Shown: in pieces, positions 18,362 through 27,989 of the stretch
Numbering within the stretch: the first letter of the stretch is position 1
How the letters are laid out: every line of letters starts with the position of its first letter
Assembly (NCBI RefSeq): GCF_024169315.1
Contig: NZ_JALJWR010000001.1
Coordinates: 3,522,501-3,586,500, forward strand
Direction of reading: 5' to 3'
Source of the DNA: Pseudomonas migulae
Lineage (GTDB): Bacteria > Pseudomonadota > Gammaproteobacteria > Pseudomonadales > Pseudomonadaceae
DNA: 64,000 nucleotides
Program-made: the position numbers and the translations under genes
The notes under the pieces: generated by a model
Told to the model about the DNA's origin: nothing
The model's input: only the letters and a program-made list of their open reading frames with translations
The model's database searches: none

Positions 18362-19558
18362 ATGTCCCTGCCTAGCCTGCGCCTCAAAGCCAACGCCGAC
18401 CGTCGCCTGCGAAACGGCCACTTGTGGGTCTACAGCAACGAAATCGATGTAGCCGCCACCCCGTTGCACGGCTTCAAGGCCGGCGACCAGGCGATCCTCG
18501 AAGCCGCCGGCGGCAAGCCGCTGGGCATCGTTGCCATGAGCCCGAACAACCTGATCTGCGCCCGCCTGCTGTCGCGCGACATCAAGTTGCCGCTGGACAA
18601 GTCGCTGCTGGTGCATCGCCTGAACGTCGCCCTGTCCTTGCGTGATCGCCTGTTCGACAAGCCGTTCTACCGCCTGGTCTACGGTGACTCCGACCTGCTG
18701 CCAGGCCTGGTGGTCGACCGTTTCGGCGACATCCTGGTGGTGCAGATCGCTTCGGCGACCATGGAAGCCCATAAAGACGACGTGATCGCAGCGCTGACCC
18801 AAGTGCTCAAGCCAAGCGGCATTCTGTTCAAGAACGACTCCGCCGCCCGTGACGCCGAAGGCCTCAACCGCTACGTCGAAACCGTGTTCGGCCTGGTGCC
18901 GGAGTGGGTCGCGCTGGAAGAGAACGGCGTTAAATTCGAAGCCCCGGTCATCCAGGGTCAGAAAACCGGCTGGTTCTACGACCACCGTATGAACCGCGCC
19001 CGTCTGGCCCCATATGCCAAAGGCAAACGCGTACTCGACCTCTACAGCTACATCGGTGGCTGGGGTGTGCAAGCAGCCGCATTCGGCGCCAGTGAAGTGT
19101 TCTGCGTCGACGCATCGGCCTTCGCCCTCGACGGTGTGGAACGCAACGCCGCGCTGAACGGTTTTGCCGAGAAGATGACCTGCATCGAAGGCGACGTCTT
19201 CGAAGCCCTGAAAGAGCTGAAAGCCAGCGAAGAGCGCTTCGACGTCATCGTGGCCGACCCGCCAGCATTCATCAAACGCAAGAAAGACATGAAAAACGGC
19301 GAAGGCGCCTACCGTCGCTTGAACGAGCAAGCCATGCGCCTGCTCAGCAAGGACGGCATCCTCGTAAGCGCCTCGTGCTCGATGCACCTGCCGGAAGACG
19401 ACCTGCAGAACATCCTGCTGACCAGCGCCCGTCACCTGGACCGCAACATCCAGATGCTGGAACGCGGCGGCCAGGGCCCGGATCATCCGGTGCACCCGGC
19501 GATCGCTGAAACCCGCTACATCAAAAGCATCACCTGCCGGTTGCTGCCAAACAGCTAA
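18362..19558 (+). CDS. rlmI: 23S rRNA (cytosine1962-C5)-methyltransferase RlmI
   Basis: SAM-dependent methyltransferase of 398 aa, close to the 396 aa I remember for E. coli RlmI. The N-terminal PUA-like domain (ADRRLRNGHLWVYSNEI) is followed by an EEHEA-type linker and a Rossmann domain. VLDLYSYIGGWGVQAAAFGA is the SAM motif. VADPPAFIKRKKD is motif IV and SASCSMHL contains the catalytic cysteine region. An upstream open frame begins at 18254, but it runs through a REP element. The ATG at 18362, after CCGGAGCGACGTC, is the real start. Confidence 0.93.
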   Translation: MSLPSLRLKANADRRLRNGHLWVYSNEIDVAATPLHGFKAGDQAILEAAGGKPLGIVAMSPNNLICARLLSRDIKLPLDKSLLVHRLNVALSLRDRLFDKPFYRLVYGDSDLLPGLVVDRFGDILVVQIASATMEAHKDDVIAALTQVLKPSGILFKNDSAARDAEGLNRYVETVFGLVPEWVALEENGVKFEAPVIQGQKTGWFYDHRMNRARLAPYAKGKRVLDLYSYIGGWGVQAAAFGASEVFCVDASAFALDGVERNAALNGFAEKMTCIEGDVFEALKELKASEERFDVIVADPPAFIKRKKDMKNGEGAYRRLNEQAMRLLSKDGILVSASCSMHLPEDDLQNILLTSARHLDRNIQMLERGGQGPDHPVHPAIAETRYIKSITCRLLPNS

Positions 19559-19570
19559 ACCGCTGTCTGA

Positions 19571-19600
19571 TTGCGGGAGCGAGTCAGCTCGCTCCCGCAA
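19571..19600 (+). terminator. Perfect palindrome after rlmI
   Basis: TTGCGGGAGCGAG (19571-19583) and CTCGCTCCCGCAA (19588-19600) form a 13-bp perfect stem with loop TCAG, 12 bp after the rlmI stop. No long T-run follows. It could act as a terminator or as a degenerate single REP-like palindrome. Confidence 0.55.
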
Positions 19601-19694
19601 CAGTTTCAGAACAGTCCTACACCTGCTGCATTGACTTGTCCCCCTCATCAAATCAATCCTCGCCTCCCCCCTCACGGATCGAGAGCGTTGTTTG

Positions 19695-20903
19695 ATGACT
19701 CCTGCCATTCACGCCAAAGAAAAATCGTCGTTCATCCTGTTGTTGATGACCATGACGCTCCTCGCCGTTTTCCCTCTCGACGTGGTTCTGCCCTCGTTTC
19801 CCGCCCTTTCCGAGCACTTCCGCACATCCCCTTCCGATATCGCCTTGTCCGTCAGCATCTTTGCCATCGGCCTGGCGTTTTCGCTGCTGTTGATCGGGCC
19901 GCTGTCGGATATGTTCGGGCGTAAGAAGCTCTTGCTGGGAGGAGTAGCACTCGCAGCAGTGGGTGCAACGGGCTGCCTGTTCGCCAGTGATTTCACTTGG
20001 TTTCTGGTATTTCGCGTGATTCAGGCAGTGGGTTGCGGGTCGTTTGCGTTGTCTCAGGCGCTGGTCCAGGATCTCTTCGCCGGCAGGGAGCTGGAACGCC
20101 TGCGGATCTGGATGACCACCGCCGGCGGGATTTTCATCTCCAGTTCGCCGCTGATGGGCACCTGGCTGCAGTTGCATCTGGGCTGGCAGGGCAGCTTCTA
20201 TGTCTTCATCAGCCTGGCGATCATCGTCTGGTTGAGATCCTGGTTTCTGCTGAGAGAGAGCCGCAGCAGCGAGCGGGCGCCACGGCGATTTTTCGGCGCT
20301 TACTGGCTGCTCCTTTCGGACATCCGTTTTACCGGTTACTGGCTGATTTCCGCCCTCGCCTTCGCCTGCCATTTCTCGTTTCTCGTCATCTCACCGATCA
20401 TTTTCATGGAGCATCTGGACCTTTCCGCCTACCAGTTCGCCTGGGCGCTGTTGCTCTATGGTGCGGCCTATGTGGTCGGCGGGATTGTTGCCAGCATCCT
20501 GCATCGCTATCTGGAAGGCGGCACACAAATAATCATCGGCCTGGGTCTGATCGCCCTGTCGGGGCTGGTGATGCTGTGGCTGGCCTGGCAGTTCGGCCTG
20601 TCGGCTGCCACCGTGCTGATCCCCATGCTGATCTGTACCGCGGGCACCACCGTTTCCCGGCCCATCGCCAACTCCAGGGCGATGAGTCTTTACCCGCAAC
20701 ACGCTGGCACCTCGACCTCTGCCGGCAGCCTGATGATTTTCATGTGCGGCGGGCTGATCAGCGCCGTGATCAATCTGGCCAGCGAACACCTGACCACCGC
20801 GCTGGGCTTGTGCTTTTTGACCCTGAGCGCGGTAGGGCTGGGATTGAACGCGTTGATCAGTCGGCGTGCGCTAAGCAGTAGCAAAATAACCACGACGGTG
20901 TAG
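19695..20903 (+). CDS. Bcr/CflA-type MFS efflux transporter
   Basis: A 402-aa twelve-helix major facilitator of the drug:H+ antiporter branch. The first helix is LLAVFPLDVVLPSFPALSEHF, the usual Bcr/CflA sequence. Loop 2-3 has the MFS motif A, GPLSDMFGRKKLLLGG, at about 76-91. RVIQAVGCGSFALSQALVQD is the antiporter motif C area. The ATG at 19695 is used instead of the in-frame TTG one codon earlier. The gene stands alone between rlmI and ilvD. Substrates may include bicyclomycin-like drugs, but the sequence does not say. Confidence 0.9.
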   Translation: MTPAIHAKEKSSFILLLMTMTLLAVFPLDVVLPSFPALSEHFRTSPSDIALSVSIFAIGLAFSLLLIGPLSDMFGRKKLLLGGVALAAVGATGCLFASDFTWFLVFRVIQAVGCGSFALSQALVQDLFAGRELERLRIWMTTAGGIFISSSPLMGTWLQLHLGWQGSFYVFISLAIIVWLRSWFLLRESRSSERAPRRFFGAYWLLLSDIRFTGYWLISALAFACHFSFLVISPIIFMEHLDLSAYQFAWALLLYGAAYVVGGIVASILHRYLEGGTQIIIGLGLIALSGLVMLWLAWQFGLSAATVLIPMLICTAGTTVSRPIANSRAMSLYPQHAGTSTSAGSLMIFMCGGLISAVINLASEHLTTALGLCFLTLSAVGLGLNALISRRALSSSKITTTV

Positions 20904-21145
20904 GCCGCACGTCTCGTGAGGGCGCTCTGCACGCTCGCAGCCATTCCCTCCTGCCGCCAGCCGTGTAGAATCGCGAACATTCATCGCCAGTCATCCCCCG
21001 GCGGGTTTATGAGCTCAAGCTGAAGCGCGCGGCGATCCCGCAAAGTTATCGGCAACTTCCGGACACGCGGCCATTTCTGAGTGTTCCAGACGTCAATAGA
21101 AGCTCACTTCCCTTTTGATACCTGATTAGCCGCCCGGAGTGCTTC

Positions 21146-22987
21146 ATGCCTGATTACCGCTCGAAAACATCCACCCACGGCCGCAATATGGCCGGCGCCC
21201 GCGCATTGTGGCGCGCCACGGGGATGAAAGATGACGACTTCAAAAAGCCGATCATCGCCATTGCCAACTCCTTCACCCAGTTCGTACCGGGCCACGTCCA
21301 CCTCAAGGACCTGGGCCAACTGGTCGCCCGCGAAATCGAACGCGCCGGCGGTGTAGCGAAAGAATTCAACACCATCGCTGTCGACGACGGCATCGCCATG
21401 GGCCACGACGGCATGCTGTATTCGCTGCCGAGCCGCGAGATCATCGCCGACTCCGTCGAGTACATGGTCAACGCCCACTGCGCCGACGCCATCGTCTGCA
21501 TCTCCAACTGCGACAAGATCACCCCTGGCATGCTGATGGCTGCCCTGCGCCTGAACATCCCGGTGATCTTCGTTTCCGGCGGCCCGATGGAAGCCGGCAA
21601 GACCAAACTGGCCAGCCACGGTCTCGACCTCGTCGACGCCATGGTGATCGCCGCCGACTCCAGCGCTTCTGACGAGAAAGTCGCTGAGTACGAGCGTAGC
21701 GCCTGCCCGACCTGCGGTTCGTGCTCCGGCATGTTCACCGCCAACTCGATGAACTGCCTGGTCGAAGCCCTGGGCCTGGCATTGCCGGGCAACGGTTCGA
21801 CCCTGGCCACCCACAGTGATCGCGAGCAGTTGTTCCTGCAGGCTGGCCGCACCATCGTCGAGCTGTGCAAGCGTTACTACACCGAGAACGACGAGTCGGT
21901 ATTGCCGCGCAACATCGCCAACTTCAAGGCGTTCGAAAACGCCATGACCCTGGACATCGCCATGGGCGGGTCCACCAACACCATCCTGCACTTGCTGGCC
22001 GCCGCCCAGGAAGCCGAGATCGATTTCGACCTGCGCGACATCGACCGTCTCTCCCGCCACGTGCCGCAACTGTGCAAAGTCGCGCCGAACATCCAGAAGT
22101 ACCACATGGAAGACGTGCACCGCGCCGGCGGGATCTTCAGCATCCTCGGCTCGCTGGCCCGTGGCGGCCTGCTGCACACCGACCTGCCGACCGTGCACAG
22201 CAAGTCCCTGGCTGAAGGCATCGCCAAGTGGGACATCACCCAGACCGACGACGAAGCGGTGCATCACTTCTTCAAGGCCGGCCCGGCGGGCATCCCGACG
22301 CAAACCGCGTTCAGCCAGTCGACCCGTTGGGAAACCCTGGACGACGACCGTGAAAACGGCTGCATCCGCAGTGTCGAACACGCTTACTCGAAAGAAGGCG
22401 GCCTGGCCGTTCTCTACGGCAACATCGCGCTCGATGGCTGCGTGGTGAAGACAGCGGGCGTCGACGAGTCGATCCACGTGTTCGAAGGCAACGCGAAGAT
22501 CTTCGAAAGCCAGGACAGCGCCGTACGCGGCATCCTCGCGGACGAAGTGAAGGCCGGCGACATCGTGATCATCCGTTACGAAGGCCCGAAAGGCGGCCCG
22601 GGCATGCAGGAAATGCTGTACCCGACGTCGTACCTGAAATCCAAAGGCCTGGGCAAAGCCTGCGCCCTGCTCACCGACGGTCGCTTCTCCGGCGGCACCT
22701 CGGGCCTGTCCATCGGCCACGCTTCCCCGGAAGCGGCGGCGGGCGGCGCGATTGGCCTGGTGCAGGATGGCGACAAAGTGCTGATCGACATTCCGAACCG
22801 CTCGATCAACCTGTTGATCAGCGACGAAGAAATGGCTGGCCGTCGTGCCGAGCAGGATCAGAAAGGCTGGAAACCTGTTGAAAAACGTCCACGCAAGGTG
22901 ACCACCGCACTGAAGGCCTACGCCCTGCTGGCGACCAGCGCCGACAAGGGTGCTGTGCGTAACAAGGCGATGCTTGACGGGCTGTAA
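21146..22987 (+). CDS. ilvD: Dihydroxy-acid dehydratase IlvD
   Basis: Iron-sulfur dehydratase that makes the 2-keto acids of valine and isoleucine from their dihydroxy precursors. The 613 aa are full length. Cluster ligands are visible in [11 protein letters not shown] and in [18 protein letters not shown]. The [21 protein letters not shown] motif near the C-terminus marks the ILVD/EDD family. The 242-bp upstream region holds no gene. A strong hairpin terminator follows. Confidence 0.98.
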   Translation: MPDYRSKTSTHGRNMAGARALWRATGMKDDDFKKPIIAIANSFTQFVPGHVHLKDLGQLVAREIERAGGVAKEFNTIAVDDGIAMGHDGMLYSLPSREIIADSVEYMVNAHCADAIVCISNCDKITPGMLMAALRLNIPVIFVSGGPMEAGKTKLASHGLDLVDAMVIAADSSASDEKVAEYERSACPTCGSCSGMFTANSMNCLVEALGLALPGNGSTLATHSDREQLFLQAGRTIVELCKRYYTENDESVLPRNIANFKAFENAMTLDIAMGGSTNTILHLLAAAQEAEIDFDLRDIDRLSRHVPQLCKVAPNIQKYHMEDVHRAGGIFSILGSLARGGLLHTDLPTVHSKSLAEGIAKWDITQTDDEAVHHFFKAGPAGIPTQTAFSQSTRWETLDDDRENGCIRSVEHAYSKEGGLAVLYGNIALDGCVVKTAGVDESIHVFEGNAKIFESQDSAVRGILADEVKAGDIVIIRYEGPKGGPGMQEMLYPTSYLKSKGLGKACALLTDGRFSGGTSGLSIGHASPEAAAGGAIGLVQDGDKVLIDIPNRSINLLISDEEMAGRRAEQDQKGWKPVEKRPRKVTTALKAYALLATSADKGAVRNKAMLDGL

Positions 22988-23002
22988 TTAACCGTCGGAC
23001 AG

Positions 23003-23036
23003 AAAAATGCCCCGCCAAGTGCGGGGCATTTTTTTT
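23003..23036 (+). terminator. Rho-independent terminator of ilvD
   Basis: AAAAATGCCCCGC and GCGGGGCATTTTTTTT pair around the loop CAAGT, 15 bp after the ilvD stop. The G+C-rich stem followed by eight T residues is a textbook intrinsic terminator. Confidence 0.95.
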
Positions 23037-23053
23037 GCAGTCGACTCGGTCAA

Positions 23054-23190
23054 GTGTGGGAGCGGGCTTGCTCGCGAAAGCGGTGTGTCAGTCGACATCA
23101 AAGCTGAATGACACTCCGCTTTCGCGAGCAAGCCTGCTCCCACATTTGATCTTTGCTGCCTGTAGGAGCGAGGCAAGCCCGCGATGGCAG
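23054..23190. repeat. REP inverted pair plus a third degenerate REP
   Basis: GTGTGGGAGCGGGCTTGCTCGCGAA starts at 23054 and its inverted partner ends at about 23146. A third, altered copy, TGTAGGAGCGAGGCAAGCCCGCGAT, lies at 23160-23185. In this third copy the central CTTG has become CAAG. The cluster fills the space between ilvD and the convergent phosphatase gene. Confidence 0.85.
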
Positions 23191-23200
23191 CGACTCGGTC

Positions 23201-24268
23201 TTACTGAATCTCCGCCGGTGTCACGATCACCCAGTTCTTGTCCGCCGTCACCGGCAACCCTTCCTTGGCCTGAGCCGCAGCGTGTTTGGCCATCATGCCG
23301 TTAATCTGGGTCATGTATTTGTCCTTGCGGTTGACCCACAAGTGGATGCCACCCTTGGCCACGTCGACATCGTGGAACAGCATGTAACCATCGCTGGTCG
23401 GCGTATCGCCGCCCACCAGTACCGGTTTTTTCCACTCGTCGATGTAGGTCAGGATTGCCGCGTGCTTGCCAGCCATCCAGGTCGCCGGAGTCCACAGGTA
23501 CGGGGTCAGTTCGAGGCCGAGGTTGGCCTTCTCGTCATACTTGCCGGCCGTGATCTGCTTGCGCGCCGTGGTCAGCTCGCCGGACTTTTGATCCTTGAGC
23601 AGCAGGCTCACGCCGATCACGTTCTGTGGCTTGACGTTGTAACCGTACTTCGGATCGGCCGCGACCATGCGCACCAGTTCTTCGGAGGCAGCGGTCATCA
23701 CGTAGACCTCGATGCCGTTCTCCATCAGCTTGTTGTAGAGCTCTTGCTGGCCGGTGAAGATTTTCGGCGGATTGACGTCGAGGTTCTTGACCACGTCGCC
23801 TTCGTAATACGTGGCAGGCACCGGTTTGCCGGACGCCATCAACTCGTCGACATAACCTTTGAGTTCTTTAAGCGTGAAACCGGAGAACACCTGGGCGACC
23901 CATGGATAGCAAACCATGTCGTCGACTTCGCAGAGGCGGTAGTAGTAGCTGAACAGGCTTTCCTTGTGGTCGGCGGTGTCCTTGAACGGCATCAGTTTCA
24001 GGGAGGGGTCGAGTTTCTCGCGGGTGATCAGGCCCTTGTTCTCCATGAACGGCAGCAACGACTCTTCGAGGTCGTAGCGGTAACTGGTGTTGTCCATGTC
24101 GAACACCGCGTAGTTACCCTTGTTGGCGTTGGTCGCGATCATTGCGTCCAGCGCCTTGGCCTGGTCGGCGGGCCAGTGTTTCAGATCCGTGGCGAAGACC
24201 TGGCCGGCAAGGCCAAGGCTCAAACCCAATCCCAACGCAGCAGCCAGAAATTTCGGTGCAAGCTTCAT
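23201..24268 (-). CDS. pchP: Phosphorylcholine phosphatase-like HAD hydrolase
   Basis: A periplasmic haloacid-dehalogenase-fold phosphatase of 355 aa, resembling P. aeruginosa PchP, which frees choline from phosphorylcholine. A signal peptide covers about residues 1-26 (ending VFA). The catalytic DxDxT motif is DMDNT at 57-61. VYVMTAASEELVR is HAD motif II and GGDTPTSDGYML is the motif IV region. The frame is open further upstream, but AGGGAG lies 8 nt before the ATG at 24268, which gives the clean signal sequence. It is divergent from a symporter gene. No choline-responsive site was identified by eye. Confidence 0.85.
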   Translation of the reverse strand: MKLAPKFLAAALGLGLSLGLAGQVFATDLKHWPADQAKALDAMIATNANKGNYAVFDMDNTSYRYDLEESLLPFMENKGLITREKLDPSLKLMPFKDTADHKESLFSYYYRLCEVDDMVCYPWVAQVFSGFTLKELKGYVDELMASGKPVPATYYEGDVVKNLDVNPPKIFTGQQELYNKLMENGIEVYVMTAASEELVRMVAADPKYGYNVKPQNVIGVSLLLKDQKSGELTTARKQITAGKYDEKANLGLELTPYLWTPATWMAGKHAAILTYIDEWKKPVLVGGDTPTSDGYMLFHDVDVAKGGIHLWVNRKDKYMTQINGMMAKHAAAQAKEGLPVTADKNWVIVTPAEIQ

Positions 24269-24508
24269 CGGCATTTCTCCCTGATTCAAAGATATCGACG
24301 CTAACAAATAACTGTGACAGTCCTCGTCTGTCAGCGACGGCCAACGCACCTATCGCGCCAGATGCATTCCCGAGAGCGACCTGCGCTTATTCCAAAAACG
24401 ACGGTTATCAGACTTTTTTGATATTAAATCATTGTAAATCAAGCTGTTAGGCTTGCCGGTTCGCAGCTGCCCCGGAAGGCAGTTGGCACATGTCTAATGG
24501 GAGTTCCA

Positions 24509-25900
24509 ATGAATCTGCCGCTGATTCTCAACCTGCTGGTGTTCCTCGCCCTGCTCGTCGCACTGGCGCAAACCCGTCACACGACGTGGAGCCTGGCGAA
24601 AAAAGTCCTGCTCGCTTTGGTGTTGGGCGTTGTGTTCGGTGTCGCACTGCACACGATTTACGGTGCCGGCAACCCGGTGCTGAAAGCCTCGATCGGCTGG
24701 TTCGATCTGGTGGGCAACGGTTACGTGCAATTGCTGCAAATGATCGTGATCCCGCTGGTGTTCGCCTCGATCCTCAGCGCCGTGGCGCGTCTGCACAATG
24801 CGTCGTCGCTGGGCAAGATCAGCTTCCTGACCATCGGCACGCTGCTGTTCACCACCGCTATCGCAGCGTTGATCGGTATCGGCCTGACCAACCTGTTCGG
24901 CCTCACGGCTGAAGGCCTGGTGGCGGGCACGCAGGAAATGGCCCGTCTGCAAACCATTCAGACCGACTACGCGGGCAAGGTCGCCGACCTGAATGTGCCG
25001 CAGCTGTTGCTGTCGTTCATCCCGCAAAACCCGTTCGCCGACCTGGCCCGCGCCAAGCCGACGTCGATCATCAGCGTGGTGATTTTCGCTGCGTTCCTCG
25101 GCGTCGCCGCCCTGCAATTGCTGAAGGATGATGTCGAGAAAGGTCAGAAAGTGATCAACGCCATCGACACGCTGCAAGCCTGGGTAATGCGTCTGGTACG
25201 CCTGGTGATGAAGCTGACCCCTTACGGCGTTTTGGCGCTGATGACCAAAGTGGTCGCCGGCTCCAACCTGCAAGACATCATCAAACTCGGCAGTTTTGTG
25301 GTGGTGTCCTACATCGGCCTGGGCCTGATGTTTGTGGTCCATGGCGTGCTGGTGTCGTCGGCCGGGATCAACCCGCTGCGCTTCTTCCGCAAGATCTGGC
25401 CGGTGCTGACGTTTGCTTTCACCAGCCGTTCGAGCGCAGCGACCATTCCACTGAGCATCGAAGCGCAGACCAGTCGCCTGGGGATTCCGCAGTCCATCGC
25501 CAGTTTCGCCGCTTCGTTCGGCGCGACCATTGGCCAGAACGGCTGCGCCGGTCTGTACCCGGCGATGCTGGCGGTGATGGTGGCGCCGACCGTGGGCATC
25601 AACCCGCTGGACCCGCTGTGGATCGCAACGTTGGTGGCGATTGTGACGCTGAGCTCGGCCGGTGTGGCAGGGGTTGGCGGTGGCGCAACGTTCGCGGCGC
25701 TGATCGTGTTGCCGGCGATGGGCTTGCCGGTGTCACTGGTGGCGTTGCTGATTTCGGTTGAGCCGCTGATTGATATGGGGCGTACGGCGTTGAACGTGAG
25801 CGGTTCGATCACGGCCGGGGCGATTACCAGCCAGATCATGCAGCAGACGGATAAAGAGCTGCTGGATGCGGATGAGCATTCGGAGTTGGCTCACGCTTAA
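24509..25900 (+). CDS. Dicarboxylate/amino acid:cation symporter, cystine-transporter (TcyP/YdjN) type
   Basis: A 463-aa DAACS-family symporter with about eight membrane segments and two re-entrant loops. [17 protein letters not shown] is the serine-rich HP1 loop and [18 protein letters not shown] is the HP2 region. The N-terminus ([19 protein letters not shown]) matches the L-cystine branch rather than the glutamate branch. An in-frame ATG at 24497 exists, but GGGAG at 24499-24503 sits 5 nt before the ATG at 24509, which I choose. The substrate is assigned by resemblance only. Confidence 0.85.
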   Translation: MNLPLILNLLVFLALLVALAQTRHTTWSLAKKVLLALVLGVVFGVALHTIYGAGNPVLKASIGWFDLVGNGYVQLLQMIVIPLVFASILSAVARLHNASSLGKISFLTIGTLLFTTAIAALIGIGLTNLFGLTAEGLVAGTQEMARLQTIQTDYAGKVADLNVPQLLLSFIPQNPFADLARAKPTSIISVVIFAAFLGVAALQLLKDDVEKGQKVINAIDTLQAWVMRLVRLVMKLTPYGVLALMTKVVAGSNLQDIIKLGSFVVVSYIGLGLMFVVHGVLVSSAGINPLRFFRKIWPVLTFAFTSRSSAATIPLSIEAQTSRLGIPQSIASFAASFGATIGQNGCAGLYPAMLAVMVAPTVGINPLDPLWIATLVAIVTLSSAGVAGVGGGATFAALIVLPAMGLPVSLVALLISVEPLIDMGRTALNVSGSITAGAITSQIMQQTDKELLDADEHSELAHA

Positions 25901-25924
25901 GACTTTCATGGTCTGAGCGGGCCT

Positions 25925-26017
25925 CTTCGCGGGCAAGCCTCGCTCCTACAGGATTTGTGCCGTACGCAATTTTCGCGGTTGACACAAATCCTGTAGGAGC
26001 GAGGCTTGCCCGCGAAG
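25925..26017. repeat. REP pair with perfect 35-bp inverted arms
   Basis: The left arm 25925-25959 and right arm 25983-26017 are exact reverse complements over 35 bp, with a 23-nt loop. The REP core is extended by CTACAGGATTTGTG on the inner side. It lies between the convergent symporter and folA genes, 3 bp before the folA stop, so it may also stop transcription. Confidence 0.95.
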
Positions 26018-26020
26018 CTT

Positions 26021-26533
26021 TTAGACTTTTTCCCACACCTCGAAGTTGTAGGCTGGTTTGTCGCCTTCGGCCGGATTCGGCACATTCGACACCAGCTTCC
26101 ACTGCGTCAAATCAAACTCCGGAAACCACGCATCCCCTTCCGGGCTCAACGCCACGCGTGTCAGGTACAACCGATCCGCTTGAGCCATTCCCTGCGCATA
26201 CAACTGCGCCCCGCCAATCAGCATCAGCTCATCGACGCCCTGTTCCCGAGCCCACTCTTCAGCGCGAACCACCGCGGCTTCCAGCGACGGATAAACCTCC
26301 GCGCCTTCCAGCACCAGATCCGCCTGACGGCTGACCACGATGTTCAACCGGCCCGGCAACGGACGACCGAGGGAATCCCAGGTCTTGCGCCCCATGATGA
26401 TCGGCTTGCCCAAGGTGGTGGCCTTGAAGTATTTGAAGTCCCCCGGCAAGTGCCAGGGCATGCTGTTGTCGACGCCGATCACACGGTTTTCACCGAGGGC
26501 TGCGATCAGGCTGAGGGGGAGTGATTTAGTCAT
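26021..26533 (-). CDS. folA: Dihydrofolate reductase FolA
   Basis: NADPH-dependent reduction of dihydrofolate to tetrahydrofolate. The 170 aa start MTKSLPLSLIAALGENRVIG. NSMPWHLPGDFKYFKATT contains the active-site Trp and the acidic residue, GRKTWDSLGRPLPGR binds the NADPH phosphate, and LMLIGGAQLYAQG is the second nucleotide loop. The start at 26533 is set by homology; the frame is open much further upstream through the divergent gene. folA is not adjacent to thyA, which lies 13 kb away. Confidence 0.97.
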   Translation of the reverse strand: MTKSLPLSLIAALGENRVIGVDNSMPWHLPGDFKYFKATTLGKPIIMGRKTWDSLGRPLPGRLNIVVSRQADLVLEGAEVYPSLEAAVVRAEEWAREQGVDELMLIGGAQLYAQGMAQADRLYLTRVALSPEGDAWFPEFDLTQWKLVSNVPNPAEGDKPAYNFEVWEKV

Positions 26534-26618
26534 GCCGGCGAGGATACCAGAGCCTCCCGTACCCCGATAAGCGCCACAGCGGTTATGCTCACAGCTCAAT
26601 TGAGCGACGGGATGCCGC

Positions 26619-27989
26619 GTGACTGAACTGAATAACCTCTGGCTGACAGAAGCCATCCGCTTGCGTGAAGAACACGCCGGCCCTCTGGATGATCTGGAAG
26701 CCAACAGACTGGCCCGCACCGCCGGCGGCGATCTGCCGACACGGATTGCGCGCCGCGCCGTGTGGCTGGCCGATCGCGATGGGCTGGCAGAAGCCCTCAG
26801 GCATTGGCTGCAAGGCGCACGACTGGCATTGATCGTCATGGCCGGGCTGGCCGTGGTCAGTGGCGCCGGGCTGGCGTTTGCCGCGATGGGTGACGGTCAG
26901 ACGCCGGTGAATGTGTTCTGGGCCTTGGGTAGCCTGCTCGGGCTGAACCTGATTCTGCTGCTGAGCTGGGCGCTGGGCCTGGTGTTTGCCGGCGAGCACG
27001 GCGCCACGCTGGGACGCTTGTGGTTGTGGCTCAGCGAAAAGTTCGCCCGCGACGCCAAAGCCGCGCAACTGGCGCCCGCCCTGCTGCTGTTGCTGCAACG
27101 ACAGAAACTCAATCGCTGGGCCCTCGGTGTGCTGGTCAATGGCTTGTGGTTGCTGGCGATGCTCAGCGCGCTGGTAGTTCTGCTGATGCTGATGGCGACC
27201 CGGCGTTATGGCTTCGTCTGGGAAACCACCCTGCTCAGCGCCGACACCTTTGTGGCCATGACCCAGACCCTGGGCGCGCTGCCAGCCCTGGCGGGTTTCA
27301 ATGTTCCGACGGTGGAGATGATCCGCGCCAGTGGCGATGCCGCGCTGAACATCGAAAGCGCCCGTCAGGCCTGGGCCACCTGGCTGGTCGGTGTGCTGGT
27401 GGTTTACGGCATCGTGCCGCGCCTGCTCCTGGCGCTGTTCTGCCTGTGGCGCTGGAAGACCGGCCGCGCCAACCTGCACCTGGATCTGAATCTTCCCGGC
27501 TACGCCCAGCTGCGCGAACGCCTGATGCCCACCAGCGAACGCCTGGGCATCAGCGATGCAGCGCCTGCGCAGCTTCATCGCGTGGAGAGCGGCGCCAGCG
27601 ACCTGCAAAGCGATGGCGCACTGTTGGTGGCCATCGAACTGGACGGACAACGCCCATGGCCGCCGCCCCTGCCGAAAGACGTGAGCGATGCGGGCATCCT
27701 CGACAGTCGCGAATCGCGTCACAAACTCCTTGAACAGCTCAGCCGTTTTCCTCCGGCCCGCCTGGCCATCGCCTGCGATCCACGACGTTCGCCGGATCGC
27801 GGCAGCCTGGCGCTGATCGCCGAACTGGCTCGCAGCGCCAGCGCCACCCGCGTCTGGTTGCTGCAAGCGCCGCCCGGCGAAGCACTGGACGCCGAGCGCC
27901 TTGGCGACTGGCACGTGGCGCTGCAACAGTTGGAGCTGACGTTCGCCGACAGCGCGCCGCTGAACTGGCTGGAGACCGGTCATGACTAA
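26619..27989 (+). CDS. DUF2868 membrane protein
   Basis: A 456-aa conserved membrane protein of unknown function, starting with GTG at 26619. Hydrophobic segments are visible near 70-90 (LIVMAGLAVVSGAGLAFAAM), 100-125 and 175-195, and near 255-280 (WLVGVLVVYGIVPRLLLALF). A soluble C-terminal half of about 170 residues follows. The last 8 bp overlap the start of the DUF3482 GTPase gene. That fixed pairing suggests a complex. The role is unknown; it could be the membrane anchor of the GTPase. It is divergent from folA. Confidence 0.82.
   Translation: MTELNNLWLTEAIRLREEHAGPLDDLEANRLARTAGGDLPTRIARRAVWLADRDGLAEALRHWLQGARLALIVMAGLAVVSGAGLAFAAMGDGQTPVNVFWALGSLLGLNLILLLSWALGLVFAGEHGATLGRLWLWLSEKFARDAKAAQLAPALLLLLQRQKLNRWALGVLVNGLWLLAMLSALVVLLMLMATRRYGFVWETTLLSADTFVAMTQTLGALPALAGFNVPTVEMIRASGDAALNIESARQAWATWLVGVLVVYGIVPRLLLALFCLWRWKTGRANLHLDLNLPGYAQLRERLMPTSERLGISDAAPAQLHRVESGASDLQSDGALLVAIELDGQRPWPPPLPKDVSDAGILDSRESRHKLLEQLSRFPPARLAIACDPRRSPDRGSLALIAELARSASATRVWLLQAPPGEALDAERLGDWHVALQQLELTFADSAPLNWLETGHD

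Noticed and set aside
21104..22720. 538-aa open frame opposite ilvD
   Set aside because: Shadow; histidine, glutamine and arginine-rich composition typical of antisense frames in G+C-rich DNA.
26534..26839. Upstream extension of the folA frame
   Set aside because: It overlaps the divergent DUF2868 start and adds arginine- and serine-rich residues foreign to dihydrofolate reductases.
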